64,000 bases of DNA from Adiantum capillus-veneris. Taxonomy: Eukaryota > Streptophyta > Polypodiopsida > Polypodiales > Pteridaceae. Of the stretch, positions 1 through 11,795 are shown one piece after another (position 1 is the stretch's first letter; each line of letters opens with the position of its first letter). The notes under the pieces are model-generated. The model was not told the origin of the DNA. It was given only the letters and a program-made list of their open reading frames with translations, and did not search any database. Location: contig CM043956.1 of the NCBI GenBank assembly GCA_014529385.2, positions 93,419,221 to 93,483,220 of the forward strand. Reading direction: 5' to 3'. Both the position numbers and the translations under genes were made by a program.

Positions 1-822
1 TCCTCTGAGCTCTCGTAGCAGTCGTAGAAGGAAGTAGAAGGTTGGATGCTACTGTGTGCTCTTTACTCTCTCCAAGAAGGTAATAGTGGAAATGAGCTTG
101 AAAGTGATGTGAAAAATACTTAACTTCGGACTTCCCGGATCACTTGTTACCAAATCTAACATGTGCTCCTATCTCTCATGAAATGCACTTTAGGATTTGA
201 AATTTCTCAATTTGGACTCCATTTGACCTGTTTCTGAGAAATCTGTCCACTTTGCCAAAATTCTGTCATTTCGGGCTTTCCGCAACTTTTCCCTAATTGT
301 ACTCAATTTTTACCATGGGTTGCCCTTGTCATTAGAATCATCACCATCTATTCTTTTCTTTTTTTTAATCTCATTTCACCTGCTTTTTTATTTTTCTTTT
401 ACTTTTATTAAGAAAATCATAAAAAATAAAGGAAAATAGCAAATTGAAGCCAAAAAATTCCAAGCATACACAATAAATAGTTGGTAACCCTGTGTATATG
501 AATATACACTTATTTGTGATTTTTGGACTTGGATTACCACTTTTTTCCACTTTTTAGCTCCAAAAACACTCTTATTGAGTGATATTTACACGTCTAGAGA
601 CCCAAATTCATCATTTGATCTCTTCTTGTTGCAAAACAAAGTATATAAGGACATAAATATTATCAATATCCGCAATCAAACATAAAAATTGTAAAATCAT
701 GTAAGACACTGCCCTTGTAATATAATTTTTTGTTTTTCTTTGTTTTTGTCGCTTGTAGCTTCTTTGTAGCTCCTGTATACCTGTATACCTCCCCCCCTCC
801 TAGTCTGATTCCTCCCGGACGA
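1..822 (-). other. Non-coding spacer downstream of E1 pol
   Basis: This stretch is AT-rich, without a supported ORF. It is nearly collinear with 41819-42633 of E2, where it lies between the pol tail and the palindrome-bearing spacer. The short ORF that can be read here has no recognisable domain and I treat it as spurious. Nothing else is visible. Confidence 0.7.
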
Positions 823-2760
823 CTATGAAGTTTCTGTGGACGAAGCATTGTAGTTGTGTTGTTCATAAGTTCCCAATGCAATTGTAGAGCGATGATACAA
901 CAGTCTTTCCAATAAAGCTGCTCTTTGTTTGATTGAAGGGTTGGTGGTCGGGTTTTGGGTTGGTTTTGGCACTTCGGTAGTAGAATCAGTAGATGGATTC
1001 TTCTTTACCTTGTTGTTCTTTTTCACAATCCAAATCTGCTTCCGCTTCGCTTGTGCTTGCCACAAACTCTTTGCGACCCAAACCTGCTTTGTTCTTTGTG
1101 TTGATTTCCTCGCCTTGAAATACCTAGGAGTTTCCGTGGATTGTGCTGAAGGGAGTTCCTGTTTACAAATCCTTGGGATCCAAATTTGCTTGCTATAGCT
1201 TTGTGCCGTCATGAACTTCTTTGGAATCCAGATCTGTTTCACTGTCCTTGATTGTCTGGAATCACTCTGTTGTCTGGTATTGAAGACTCTGTTTTCCACC
1301 TTTGTGTTCTCTGGCACAACCTTTTTTGGTCTCCATACCAACGTTGACTCCGTTTTTTTCCAAGGTTGAGCCGTTATATTATTGCTTGTCTTCCTTATCC
1401 AATGTTGAGAGTTCCTCGTCGAAGAGCAATCCAGTTGTATAGAAACTTTTGGTTGCCATTGCTTCTTCTTTTTCCTTGGTTGTTGTTTACCTTTGTTCTT
1501 GGATTCTTCCTTTGGAGTTGGCTCTGCTCCTTTGGCGAACTTAACTGATTGACTTTCAGATTCGTATTTGATAAGCATTGATTTAGAACTCCAGTCAATC
1601 ATTACATTGTATTGCTTCTGCCATGGTTGTCCTAGCAATAATGGATGTTGTGTAGCTTGGTCTTCAACCATGTAAAACATATGATGATACACATACTGGT
1701 TAATCTGTATATGTAAAATTGTGCATCCGACAGTTTTGATTGAATTCTCAGAGTAACTCTTTAACTCTTGCTTGGCAGTTTGTAATTTAGTGTCATTTGT
1801 CAATTGTCTATACAAACTGAGTGAAAGTAGCTTAGTTTGAGCTCCTGAATCCAATAGTGCTCTGGCTTTGATTTGGTTGGTCCCTACTTTGCATTCAATG
1901 ATGGGTTCTTCTTTGTCATTATCCATTTCTTTTATACTGACTGCGTTTATTCGTATTGCTCCTTCATTGCACTGTTTCTGACGCAGTAGTCTTCTTTTCT
2001 CCATTCTTTCCTTCGCCTCGGCTTGCGCTTCCTCCACTATCTTTTTATTTTTTTGGACACGTAGCTTTTCTTGATGTATTTTGAGAAGCATGTCTTGGGT
2101 TAGCGGCAAAAGATACTTTTTCACTCTGCATCCACTAATCCAATTGGGCATTTCTTCTCCGTCTAATGTAGCAAGCTTGACGGCTACACTTGGTGATAGA
2201 TCTTTAATCACCAGAGGTCCCATCTCTCGGTTTTTAAGCTTCTTAGCATGCTGTTTCAGAGTGTAAACTAGGACATAGTCCCCAACCTTAAACTCTTTAG
2301 TCCGCACATGCTTATTAAAAAATTCATTTTGTCGCCTTTTTTGAGCGTAGATAGAAGCTACTGCTTTTAGGCGAAGCTCGTCTAGCTTTTCCAGGTCATC
2401 TATTCTATTAGAAAGCTCGTGCCCTATCCACTCTAGATCCTTAGCCACCCTTAAGGTTGAAATCAAGAATTCTATTGGTAAGATAGCATTTAGCCCAAAA
2501 ACCATGTTATATGGGGTCGTTCCTATTGATGTTTTATATGCTACCCTATATGCCCATAATGTTGAATGCAACTTCTGGTCCCAGTCAGTTCTCGACTCAG
2601 ATACAATCTTCGTAAGGACCGTGCATATGGTTTTGTTTGTTGCTTCAGCTTGTCCGTTTGCTTGTGGATGATACGGGGCTGATTTCCTATGGATTACCAT
2701 GAATTCATCTAGAAGGATCTCTATCACTTCATTTATAAAATGTGTGCCTCGATCACTCAC
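823..2760 (-). pseudogene. E1 integrase C-terminal half, second retropepsin-like domain and W-motif basic tail
   Basis: An open frame of 645 codons. Residues 1-110 are the end of the integrase core (SDRGTHF, then YHPQANGQAEATNK with the catalytic Glu). Residues 110-285 contain the usual gypsy integrase C-terminal segment (VGDYVLVYTLKQHAKK, GPLVI). From about residue 285 to 395 a separate domain resembles a retroviral aspartic protease: ALLDSGAQTKLLS as the active-site segment and LLLGQPWQKQYNVMIDW as the second strand motif. The rest is a basic tail with six short tryptophan motifs such as KQIWIPKK and KQVWVAK. The frame is separated from the integrase start by a one-base deletion in VSDRG near 2760 (one A fewer than E2 at the same site). 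A second protease after integrase is unusual and is present in both family copies. Confidence 0.8.
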
Positions 2761-3893
2761 ATTTCTATTGGCAATCCATATCGTACAAAGACGTATTCAT
2801 ATAGAAATTGTGCCGTGGTCCTGGCATCTGCTTTTTGAGTTGCCTTTGCTTCGACCCACTTTGTTAGATAGTCTGTAGCCACAACGATGTATTGTGCATA
2901 AGTCTTATATGCAGGAGGTGAAATGGGTCCGACATAATCAATCCCCCATTTTGCAAAAGCTCTTGCCCCCATCATTGGTCTAAGCGGCATATCATCTCTT
3001 TTAAGTGGTACTTTGGTCCGCTGACAGTCATCACACCGTTTAACGTATTCCTCAGCGTCCATATGTAATGTTGGCCACCATATTCCTGCGGCTAAGACAA
3101 GTTTTGTTGTCTTATCACCTGAGAAATGGCCTCCACCTACTCCTCCATGAGCTTGCTCTAGGATTATCATATACTCAGACTCTGATGTGCAAATCCTAAG
3201 CTGGTTGTCTTTACCTCTCTTATAGAGTTGATCTCCTATTAAAGCGTAATCTCTAGCTTCTGTCTCTACAGATTTCTGATGAGATTTTGACGTTACTTCT
3301 GGGAAAGTTCTATTAGTGAGATATTCAACAATATACTGACTCCATTCCGGAGCTATCATTATCTGATATAATGTCGAATACTCTGCTGGCGGTTTTGATG
3401 AACATACAATACATACATTGACATATTCATGTACGCTTTCTTTCATTCCTGGCCAATAGACTCCCAATTGTAACAAATTCCTATATGTGTTCCTTCTTGA
3501 ACAATGAAATGCACATTCCTGAACATGTGCTTCGCGCAGATATATATTATATTCCTTAGAATTGATGCATAGTCGTAAAACATGATCATTTCCCAATTGA
3601 TACAACCTTCCTGCAACCAATTGAAGGTTCTTGGATTGCTGAATAGCAATATGTTTCTGGTTGCATTCTCTTCTATCAAACTCTCCTCCATAGGTTAATA
3701 AGCTAACGACATTTTGAGACCACTTCGGTATCATTTCTATGTTGAACAAGTACGCGTGTGGCATGTCGTCATCTACTCCTATAGGGTCTTCTCCATTCGT
3801 CAATCGCGAAAGATGATCAGCTCTAAGATGTGTTTTTCCTTTCTTTACTACTACCGTGAAGTTGAATTCCAGTAAGATAATGAACCATCTCAC
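2757..3893 (-). pseudogene. E1 RNase H end, two tandem HHCC modules, integrase core start
   Basis: The frame starts in the RNase H tail (KKGKTHLRADHLSR, the usual gypsy RH end). Two related modules of about 115 residues follow. The first (about 3740-3400) has IPKWSQNVV, a REAH...FHC histidine pair and CIVC. The second (about 3366-3014) has APEWSQYIV, the canonical QAHGGVGGGHFSGDKT and CDDCQ. After this comes the integrase core, with WGIDYVGPI carrying the first catalytic Asp and VATDYLTKWVEAK. Integrase performs strand transfer of the cDNA and its HHCC domain binds zinc. One HHCC domain is normal; two in series are not. The frame ends through the one-base deletion described for the next segment. 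Confidence 0.8.
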
Positions 3894-3908
3894 TATTCTC
3901 CCGGTATT

Positions 3909-5201
3909 TTATGGTTTATTCACTAGGTAGAGCAAGTCTTGGTGATCCGTAAAAAACACAAACTTGTTGGCTAGAAGATAATGCCGAAATTTCTTCACAG
4001 CATATATCATTCTTAATCCTTCTCGCTCTGTTGTGGTGTAATTCTTCTCTGCATTGTTGAGCTGTCGACTGGCGTAACAGATAGGAAAATCCATGTTTCC
4101 TTCTTCTGGCTGAGCCAGAATGCATCCTATTGCATATGCCGAAGCATCTATATGCACATGGAATATCTTCTCCCAATCTGGTGATTTCAAGACTGGAGCA
4201 GTAATGAGTGCCTCTTTCAATTTCTTGAATGATTCCTCACACTCCTCTGTCCATTCAAAGTTCACTATTAGCCTGTAAAGTGGTTGGCCTATTATAGCGT
4301 ACATGTAAATGAATCGTCTATAATATCCGCAATGTCCCATAAAGCTCTGTACTTGTTTCGCATTGGTTGGTCTAGGCATATCCACTATAACTTTTATCTT
4401 CTCTAAATCCGTGGATATTCCGTTTTGTGAGACAATATGTCCCAGAATTCTGCCCTGTCGGACCATAAACACACATTTCTCAGGATTGAGACAAATGCGA
4501 TATGTCCTACATTTCTCAAATACTTTTCTTAGGTGTTCTAGATGCTCATCTCTCAGAAGAGAATGTACACATAAGTCATCCATGTATATTTCTAGAAACC
4601 ACCTTAAGTATTCTTTGAAAGCATGCGTCATCAGCCTCTGGAAGGTTGCGGGAGCATTAGTTAGACCAAAAGGCATAACCCGATAAGCATAAATTCCCCA
4701 CTCCGTTGCAAAAGCTGTTTTATGTTGATCTGCCGGTGCTATGGCTAGCTGGTTATATCCTGAAAAACCATCAAGAAAGGAGTATGTTGTTTTCCCTGAT
4801 ACACGCTCTAGAACATGATCAGTTATCGGCAGGGGATAATTGTCCCTGATTGTTGCAGCATTCACTTTCTTTAAGTTGACACGCACTCGGAGTTTTCCGT
4901 TCTTCTTGGGTACCACCACAATCGGAGATACCCAATCGGTGTGTTCAATCTCGTATATGAACTCAACTTCCATTAACTTATCTATCTCTTCTTTGATTCG
5001 CTTAGCAAACGTATCATTATATGTGTATGGTCTCTTTCTGCTAGGCTTTGCGTCTTGTTTTAGTGGGATTGTGTGTTGGCATATTGATGGGTCAACTCCC
5101 TTTAAGTCCTTATAAGACCATGAAAACACATCCCTGTACTCTCTGAGAAGACTCAAAAGTCTCTCTTCCTCTCCTGGAGACAAATCTGTGGCTATGTACA
5201 C
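3909..5201 (-). pseudogene. E1 reverse transcriptase and RNase H
   Basis: A 430-codon RT-RH segment. In order it shows a linker ending FSWSYKDLKGVDPSI (typical of OTA elements), WVSPIVVVPKKNGKLR, the YSFLDGFSGYNQ motif, FATEWGIYAYRVMPFGLTNA, and the catalytic box EIYMDDLCVHS. Next come GHIVSQNGI, the RNase H start HVHIDASAYAIGCILAQ and FFTDHQDLLYLV. It copies the RNA genome into DNA and degrades the RNA strand in the virus-like particle. A stop (TAA after NKP, where E2 has a Cys codon) separates it from the RNase H end. RT catalytic residues are intact. Confidence 0.88.
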
Positions 5202-5261
5202 CGGTCTAGGTGTCTCACCTGGAGCTGCTAAATCAACTTTTTTTGCATCCTCCGGTCCGTC

Positions 5262-6428
5262 CTAAGATTCGTTCTCCTTTCTCTCTCGAATAGGTTGGGT
5301 TAATACCACCTTCCTATCCTCAATTGTGAATTTCCTGTAGTGAGAGAGAACATCCATGTTTTCCTTGATTTTGGCGTTTTCGTCCTCTCCACTCCCAATT
5401 TCTGTCGTCCAAACTTCTTTCAGAGTTTTCTTGAGCTCTCTGTACTTGTTTCTATGTTCTAACTTGGACTCCGTGTGTTCTCTGTTGCGCTTGTTCTTTT
5501 CTGATTTTTCTGTTTCAGTTTTCGTTTCATTCCTTTGAACTTGATTTCTTGAGCTTCTTTTGTCTTTTCGTAAGCTCTTTTGATCATTGCCTCTCATTCT
5601 TCCAGAAATCTTGTCCTTAACACAATCTTCCGCCTTTACTAGCATTAGGAATTGATTTTTCCCTCTTATTCTAGGCATCGGATTGGTTCTAACCCCCTTT
5701 GTTTTTCTCTTTGCTCTATAGCATTTCTGGTGTTGTTTAGTTTGGTTCGGAAAATCATAAAATCTGACATCCATTATAGTTTCTTCGTTTCCGCTTGAAT
5801 TGACCGTTGACTCGTTGTCTGCTTCATTTCCCCACTCTGGATGATCGAGAATGTCGTGAAACACCTCTTCTTCATCTTCCTTTTCTAGTGTATCGTTCTT
5901 TTCAGTTTCTTTTTCGAGTACAGATCTCAACATGAAGTACGGAACCACGTCCTACCCGTCCTTGTTGCAAAATTTCATTGTGGGACCATCCGGAATTGCA
6001 CAAACATCTAGGGTTGCTAGAATGTGTGTCCATTCTAATGGTTCAAGCGTGTCCTCTGGAAAGGGTTCTCCTATATAAGTTTCGTCTTCGATAGCCCTTT
6101 CTAAAACATATTCTTCTCGTCTCAGACTTCCACATTTTAAGGCTCCACACATCCATAACTCCTTGGGCTTACCTAAGCAAGCTGGAAATTCGGATCCCGC
6201 CAAAGTAGCTGAATCAAACTCCTCTACCGGTGTTCGGATCACATCTTTGTAGGTATGGTCTTTCAGGTTCACACGTGTAGTGGTTTCCATATTTCTGAGG
6301 TATATGTGATCGTAGCCCCAATCCTAGACCATTTTCAAATGTCTCATGAATGGTCTTCCCAGTATGATATCATAGTTATTCTCCTTGCCAAAATCGACAA
6401 TAGCAAAAGTATGTTCGTATTCATTGCC
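5262..6428 (-). pseudogene. E1 protease end and charged linker between protease and RT
   Basis: Two frames (5952-6290 and 5262-5948) plus the protease end at 6291-6428 form one continuous region in E2. It contains the second protease motif YDIILGRPFM (E2 numbering 48150-48180), then a linker rich in Lys, Glu and Arg without a recognised domain. In E1 it is broken by stops created by substitution: the codon before DWGYD near 6325, one near 5950, and one at about 5262 that separates it from RT. The linker may be only a spacer in the Gag-Pol polyprotein. Confidence 0.65.
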
Positions 6429-7712
6429 TCAAGAAGTCACTACGACTTTCTCTAATAATCCCATAGGTTTCTCCATGTGTCCATCTGCTAATTGGAGTTT
6501 CAACCTAGTCTTCCTTATTGCTGGTTTTCCCCATTTTTTCCAGATTTCTTTTGTAGCAATGGCTACCCCATCTTTGCTGTCTAGTATTGCCATCATGTTC
6601 ACTCCTTGGAATTCAACTGGTAAGGTTGTATTCCCCTCTTCACCTTCGCAATACTCTCCGACCTTGTTTAAGGGTACAGACTTAGCGTTCTTTTGTGGTT
6701 TGCTCAGCTCTTGTATACCCTCTTGCAGTCTCGATGTTGGGTCTTTTATCCCAAATTTCTCCAAGCATTTTCCTACAGTGGTCCACATATGTGGTCTTAG
6801 CCTCAAAAGCTCAGCTAGAGTGATAGTGCATGTCACTGGTGTTGACAAGATCTCTATCAATCCTTGCGAGTCCATGACTTTTTCTGATGAGATTCTTATT
6901 GAGGGAAGTGCTCTAATCTCGGATTTTGCTTCATACTCTCCTAAGTATGAAGGTAAGGTATTCAGTGAATGAGGTTTGCTCTCCATTGTTCTAACAGAGC
7001 CCCCATCTCCCCAGTAAGATTGCAGATCCAAGTCCACTTGAGATCCTGCCTCAAATTCCACTATGGGAGGATTCCTGATGTCCTTTTCCCAATTTGTCTG
7101 ATTAGCTTGGCAACTTAGCTCGTTTGCAAAGTTTGCCTCTCTCACTTGTTTCCAAAATTCATTGTAATCCTCATCTCTTCCGTAAGACCTCTGTATGACT
7201 GGATGAAAACTCTCTATCTCCTGATCGGTTGTGTTCAATACTATGCGGTCATCCTTGTGTGTATTTTCAGGCTTTTGTGCACTGGGAGTCTTTTCAGCTA
7301 CCCGTGAAATGATAGTCTCTTGCTGAATTGGGTTTTCCGTTCCACAATTCATTGTTTCTCTTGGTGGTTCTAATAAGGCTTGTGCAGTCTCGATCATTCT
7401 CTGGCACATTTCAAGTCTCTGCTTTTCCAATTCCGCGTTTGGGTATGTCATCCACCTCTGTTCTTGTGTTTGGTTGTTCTTTAACCTAGCTTCGTAAGCT
7501 CTCATCAGTGCGTCCAATGGTTCGTGTACTTTGTCGACTAGCACTGATCCCCCTGAGCTTAAGCTCGTTGTTTCTTTGATACTCTTTTGTTTCGTTCTTT
7601 CCGGGCTCATCTCTCGTTTCCCGTTTTGACTCTCAAGTTTTTCTAATCTATCTTTAGTTCGCTTTAGTTCCTCAGCTAGAATAGCGTCTTCACGTTCTTT
7701 TCTCAACTTCAT
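6429..7712 (-). pseudogene. E1 gag C-terminal region and first aspartic protease, active site altered
   Basis: A 427-codon frame. The first 100 residues are charged and helical. The protease begins near residue 365 with PVEFQGVNMMAILDS. The retropepsin triplet is DSK instead of the DSG seen in E2 (+ strand 6568-6592), so this copy has lost the catalytic Gly. Downstream ATKEIWKKWGK and LQLADGHMEKP match E2. A retropepsin processes Gag-Pol in the particle; this one should be inactive. Confidence 0.75.
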
Positions 7713-8501
7713 GCGTGCTTTTCTAGCTTTCCATGTGTTTCTCTAACTCCGCGGTCCTTGACTAACCACTTCAGTCGCTAACTTTCCATTCTCAGGTTCC
7801 CTAGTGGTTTTCTTAGCTTGAACTCTAGTAACAACTTGCGTTGGTATCAGAGTTTCAATTTCAGACCCACTGCTGGTAGGAATAGTTTCTAGCATATTCA
7901 ATGTCGTCTTTTGCACTTTGTTTGGATTCTTTGAACAATCCTAAATGAAGTGAGTAACCCCACACTCAGTGCAATAAGCGTTAATTCTAATGATTTCCGT
8001 ATGTGGACAAACATTCATCAGATGGTCACCTCCACACTTGTAACAGGGTCCTAGTGCTGGTCTTGGTCCCACTTGATTCTTCCTTTGTGGATAGGATGGT
8101 CTTTCTCCTGTTAACCCTCCATGAGCTATGAACATCAATGTTCTTGCGTCCAAATTGTATCTCTCTTCATCAGAAGCACTTGTAACTGTTGGTGTTCCAA
8201 CATTCCCAATCATGCCCCATGGTTCTGGTTGTTTGGGTTCTTCTGGTGGGTAATACACAGTTGGAGACATGTGTGCACCAGATTCTTCATAATAGGCTTG
8301 AACAGGAACTAAGGCTTGAACAGGAACTAAGGCTTGTTCTTCCTGATTCTCTAAGGTTGGTGCATATCTAATGACCACTGTTCTTGCTCCTGGTAAAGGT
8401 GGTTGTTGTCCCAATACCGGTTGCGGCCTTTCTATCCCCATAGGTCCTGGTACATTCCCCGTTGGGTATCGATGTACTGGATGTACCTGAGGTTTGTCCA
8501 T
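7713..8501 (-). pseudogene. E1 gag nucleocapsid region with two short zinc knuckles
   Basis: The frame 7941-8501 is rich in Pro and Gln and ends in two CCHC-like knuckles, CYKCGGDHLMNVC and CTECGVTHFI. Both have only three residues between the second Cys and the His, where the usual retroviral knuckle has four. The second knuckle is cut by a stop (near 7941) where E2 reads Glu-Asp-Cys. A further substitution stop near 7745 separates this from the next frame. Nucleocapsid knuckles bind the genomic RNA during packaging. Confidence 0.7.
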
Positions 8502-9667
8502 TTTTGTTCAATAGCACACCATTTCAGTGGTTTTGGCAATGGTTTTTGGTATGGTGCCATCCTTTTTAGAGCCTCTTCTATCATTTTCTCTACATTTGGC
8601 ATGGTTGTTTTTTGAACATTCTTTTTAGTGGTAGTCTCGCTCACTACGGAGGAAGAGCTACTGGATGCAAAATCTGTATCTGCTGACACCTCTCCATAAA
8701 CCGTACAGTTATCCACTAAGTACAATGCTTCTCTTGTTACTTGCTCGAAACTTGTACAAGCTTTCAAGTGCAAGTCCTTCTTGAGAGTGTCGTTTCTCAA
8801 TCCTTCAATAAAGAGAACAGATAGTCTGTCATCTTGTGATCGTTCACATACTAGACATCTCTCAATGTATTGTTTGAAGCGAAGTGAAGCTTCCTTCACT
8901 TTTTCGTGTTCTCTCTGTTTAAAAGCATATATTTGTGAGACCATATTGTGCTTAATCCCTCGTTTTGAGAATTCCTCAGCAAACTCTCTTAGCAAATGGT
9001 CAATGTCATGGAATCCCTCTCTGTTCAGTGGTTGAAACCATGTCAATGCCGTACCTTCTAGAGTAAGACCAAATCCCTCGAATTGTGTATGGAAATCTGT
9101 TATCTGCTCAGCTCTTAAGACTTGCTTAAAGAGTGACACATGTGCATACGGATCTCCTGAACCACCATACTTCTTTGGCATACACTTGGCTTCTTGAGAT
9201 GGTCTCATATGTCTATGGTGTGCTACCAATTTCATTGCTCCTGTGTCCCGGCTAAAGCTTTCTCTAGCATCATGGACTTCATGGGTTACCCTTGTCGGTT
9301 CCCCTGCCCTGAGTCTACTACTAGGAGGTAAATGTGATGGTTCCGCTTCGAACCTTGGACCTGGAGTGGTATATGTGGGGATTGGAACTGCACTACCTCG
9401 ATTCGTATCCATTGACTCTCTGGAATGTAATGATCCCATTGGTCCGGGCTTCGAGTACTGAGGTTGACTGAAAGAGTCAGCAGCCTGAGTTCTTTGTCCT
9501 CCTGTTGTCATTGGGTTTTGCACTCCATTTGTTGGTGCTGGTCTTTGTGAGCTAGAAGTAACATAATACTGATGTAGTGGTCCCCCAAAGTATGTATATC
9601 CTTCTAATTCTTTCTTGCCCATTGTTGAGTATTGCCTCCCATACTTGTCGTAAGCGGCAATTTTCAC
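8432..9667 (-). pseudogene. E1 gag capsid region
   Basis: A frame of 411 codons with a retrotransposon gag core: KKYGGSGDPYAHVSLFKQVL, then TLEGTALTWFQPLNREG, LLREFAEEFSKR and QIYAFKQREHEKVKEASLRFKQYIERC. This order is the usual capsid-like fold of plant gypsy gag. It is collinear with 50109-51540 of E2. About 70 bp present in E2 (near 50270-50340) are missing here around 8500, where the frame shifts to the nucleocapsid part. Confidence 0.8.
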
Positions 9668-10374
9668 TTCCGATCCCTCTGTGTAGGTAAAGACATAAAG
9701 TCTTTTTTGTCTGTCAACTCTCCAGTGTAGGGTTCTTCACATCTATAATAGAGATCTTGCTCCCCATTATTATATTTGTATAGCCCCACATAGATGTTAT
9801 CAGTGTTGATCCTTGTAGTTTCATTCTCTCTTCTTAACCTCGCATCAGGGAAGTTCATTATTGGTGCTTTCTCCTCAAGTTCTTCATCTACTTTGGCTTT
9901 GGTGCCCATCAATCCCCACTTGTCCACAATGTTAGGGTTTAGGACTACCAAGTACATGGTACCCTCGTCATCTAGATATCTATCTCCGCTATAGCTCACA
10001 GGCACTAAGTCCTTGAACTCACTAGGTCTATCTTCTATCTTTACACAATAGCGGTCCATTCCATCTTTGTAGATCTTGGCACCTTGCTCATTGTCGTACT
10101 GGTATTTTATGAACAATAGCTTCATTGTGGCGGAAGGGTTTGATGATCCTGCTGCCATATTTTCTCTGTTGTTCAGGTTCAAGTGTTCCAAGTGTTCGGT
10201 GAAAATCTCGTAAGATCTCTCCGAAGAAGTATCAGAAACACTTCCTTCAAAGATCGGCTCTAATGGTTGCACCCAACTTTGGTTTACACTTCCCTCGGTT
10301 AATATGACACTTGCTTGTTCCCCTTGTCTTGGTTGGTTATTCTGGAGATTCCTGCCCGATCTCAAATTCATCAA
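9664..10374 (-). pseudogene. E1 gag N-terminal region
   Basis: The first gag frame starts MMNLRSGRNLQNNQ; the equivalent E2 frame starts ten codons earlier. It has no recognised domain. It contains KLLFIKYQYDNEQGAKIYKDGM and YLVVLNPNIVDKWGL, which are almost identical in E2. It shifts into the capsid frame near 9667, where E2 reads straight through, so the break is specific to this copy. Confidence 0.72.
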
Positions 10375-11775
10375 TTCCTCTAAAGGACTTTAACTTTTCC
10401 GTCTCGGCGATTTGTTTTCCCAAGTTTTTGTGGTCAGAATTGATCCAAACTGATTGATACTTGATCAATTGTTTAATCTTGTCAGTTGGACAACTTCTGT
10501 TTCATCAAGTGAGAATTTTGTTGCAGTTATGCTGAGAAAGACATTATACGAGTATGATGTCTTTTTTCACAGATTTGGACTATTTTGGTTATGCTCACTC
10601 TCAGTAGCCCCCTTATGCTCTGTCCACTCACAAAATTCAGTTTGAACTCTGTTTGAGCAAGTTATGGCTAATTTAGGTTTTTCTTGGCAATTTTCCGCTT
10701 TTGACTTGTTTTGGGTCAATTGTGATCCAAATGGGATGAAACTTGAAATATAACCTCTAGACAGCTATTACAATGGATCTGTGTTGGCAAAGTATCAAAA
10801 TATGTCCAAAATTAGGTCAAAGACATTATACGCGTATGATGTCTTTTTCATCAATTTGGGTCAAGACTTGATATTTATGATTTCTACAGTGTTTGTAACA
10901 ATCTTGTCAGGTGAGATATAAAAAATAAGCAGTGGATGTGCTAAAAAACATTATACGCGTATAATGTCTTTTGTCCCAGATTTTGACTATTCTTGGTTTT
11001 AAGCCTTCTCCAATGATTATAATTGAGTTTCAAGTGTTTTTGTCAGGTTTGAATGTAAAAACAAGATCTGAATCCAGAATTTCCTATTCTTTGCGTTTCT
11101 TGGACTCCGGCTTGTCTTTTTGGGTTTCTTTGAGTGTTAATGCTCTTGTTTTAAGTTGAAATTAGGGTATAACCCCCCTTTTGAACACTCTGGTAAAGTC
11201 AAAATTTCTGTTTTGGTCTCTGTTTGGTCATTTAGACATCATACGCGTATGATGTCTAAAGTTGCAGATTTCCAATTTTTTGGCACAGAATCCTTCCTAA
11301 AGCTTTCTCAAGTGCTCAGCAACTCCCAGATACACAGAAAATTTCTCTGACTTTTGTTTATTGCAAGTTTCACTACTAACTCGACGGTTTAGTGATCTAT
11401 CATGCAATCAACCATATCAAGCAAATACTCCAATGATTACTAGCTCCAGATCAAGATCAAATGAAGTCCTACCTAAGCTATTCCTAATCATAAAATGGGT
11501 TTGGTAATTGTGATTTTAAAGAGATCCACTGTCACTCACGGACTAGCAAATTCTTCTTCTATCAAGAACTACTCAACACCAACAAAACAACAAACAAATC
11601 TAAGCTAAACTAAAAATACTGTCAACACGGAAGACCCAAGAATACCCCACTTCCTAGTATCTCTCGAGATCTTCGGAGTCCACCACTCCTAGATCTTTTC
11701 TAACTAAAGTATACAAAGTAGTTTATACAACTCACCTTGTAGGATTAGTCTAAGGTCACCTACTTAGGGCTCTCG
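10375..11775 (-). promoter_or_regulatory. E1 untranslated leader carrying four palindromes
   Basis: About 1.4 kb between the primer site and gag, without ORFs. Four copies of a palindrome centred on ACGCGT occur at 10541-10562, 10822-10843, 10947-10968 and 11231-11260. The last is a perfect 30-bp palindrome. The first copy has one change in its centre (ACGAGT). Spacing is about 281, 125 and 288 bp. Leaders of retroelements hold packaging and dimerisation signals; whether these palindromes act as such is inference. Confidence 0.75.
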
Positions 11776-11793
11776 TCCCCGGTAGCAGCGCCA
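11776..11793 (-). other. E1 primer-binding site, tRNA-Asp type
   Basis: On the + strand TCCCCGGTAGCAGCGCCA resembles the 3' end of plant tRNA-Asp including CCA, with about three differences. It lies two bases from the LTR edge, as expected for the minus-strand priming site. Confidence 0.75.
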
Positions 11794-11795
11794 AA

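Noticed and set aside
929-1198. Plus-strand ORFs opposite the E1 pol tail, and many others opposite pol
   Set aside because: They are shadows of the minus-strand coding frames, without own domains.
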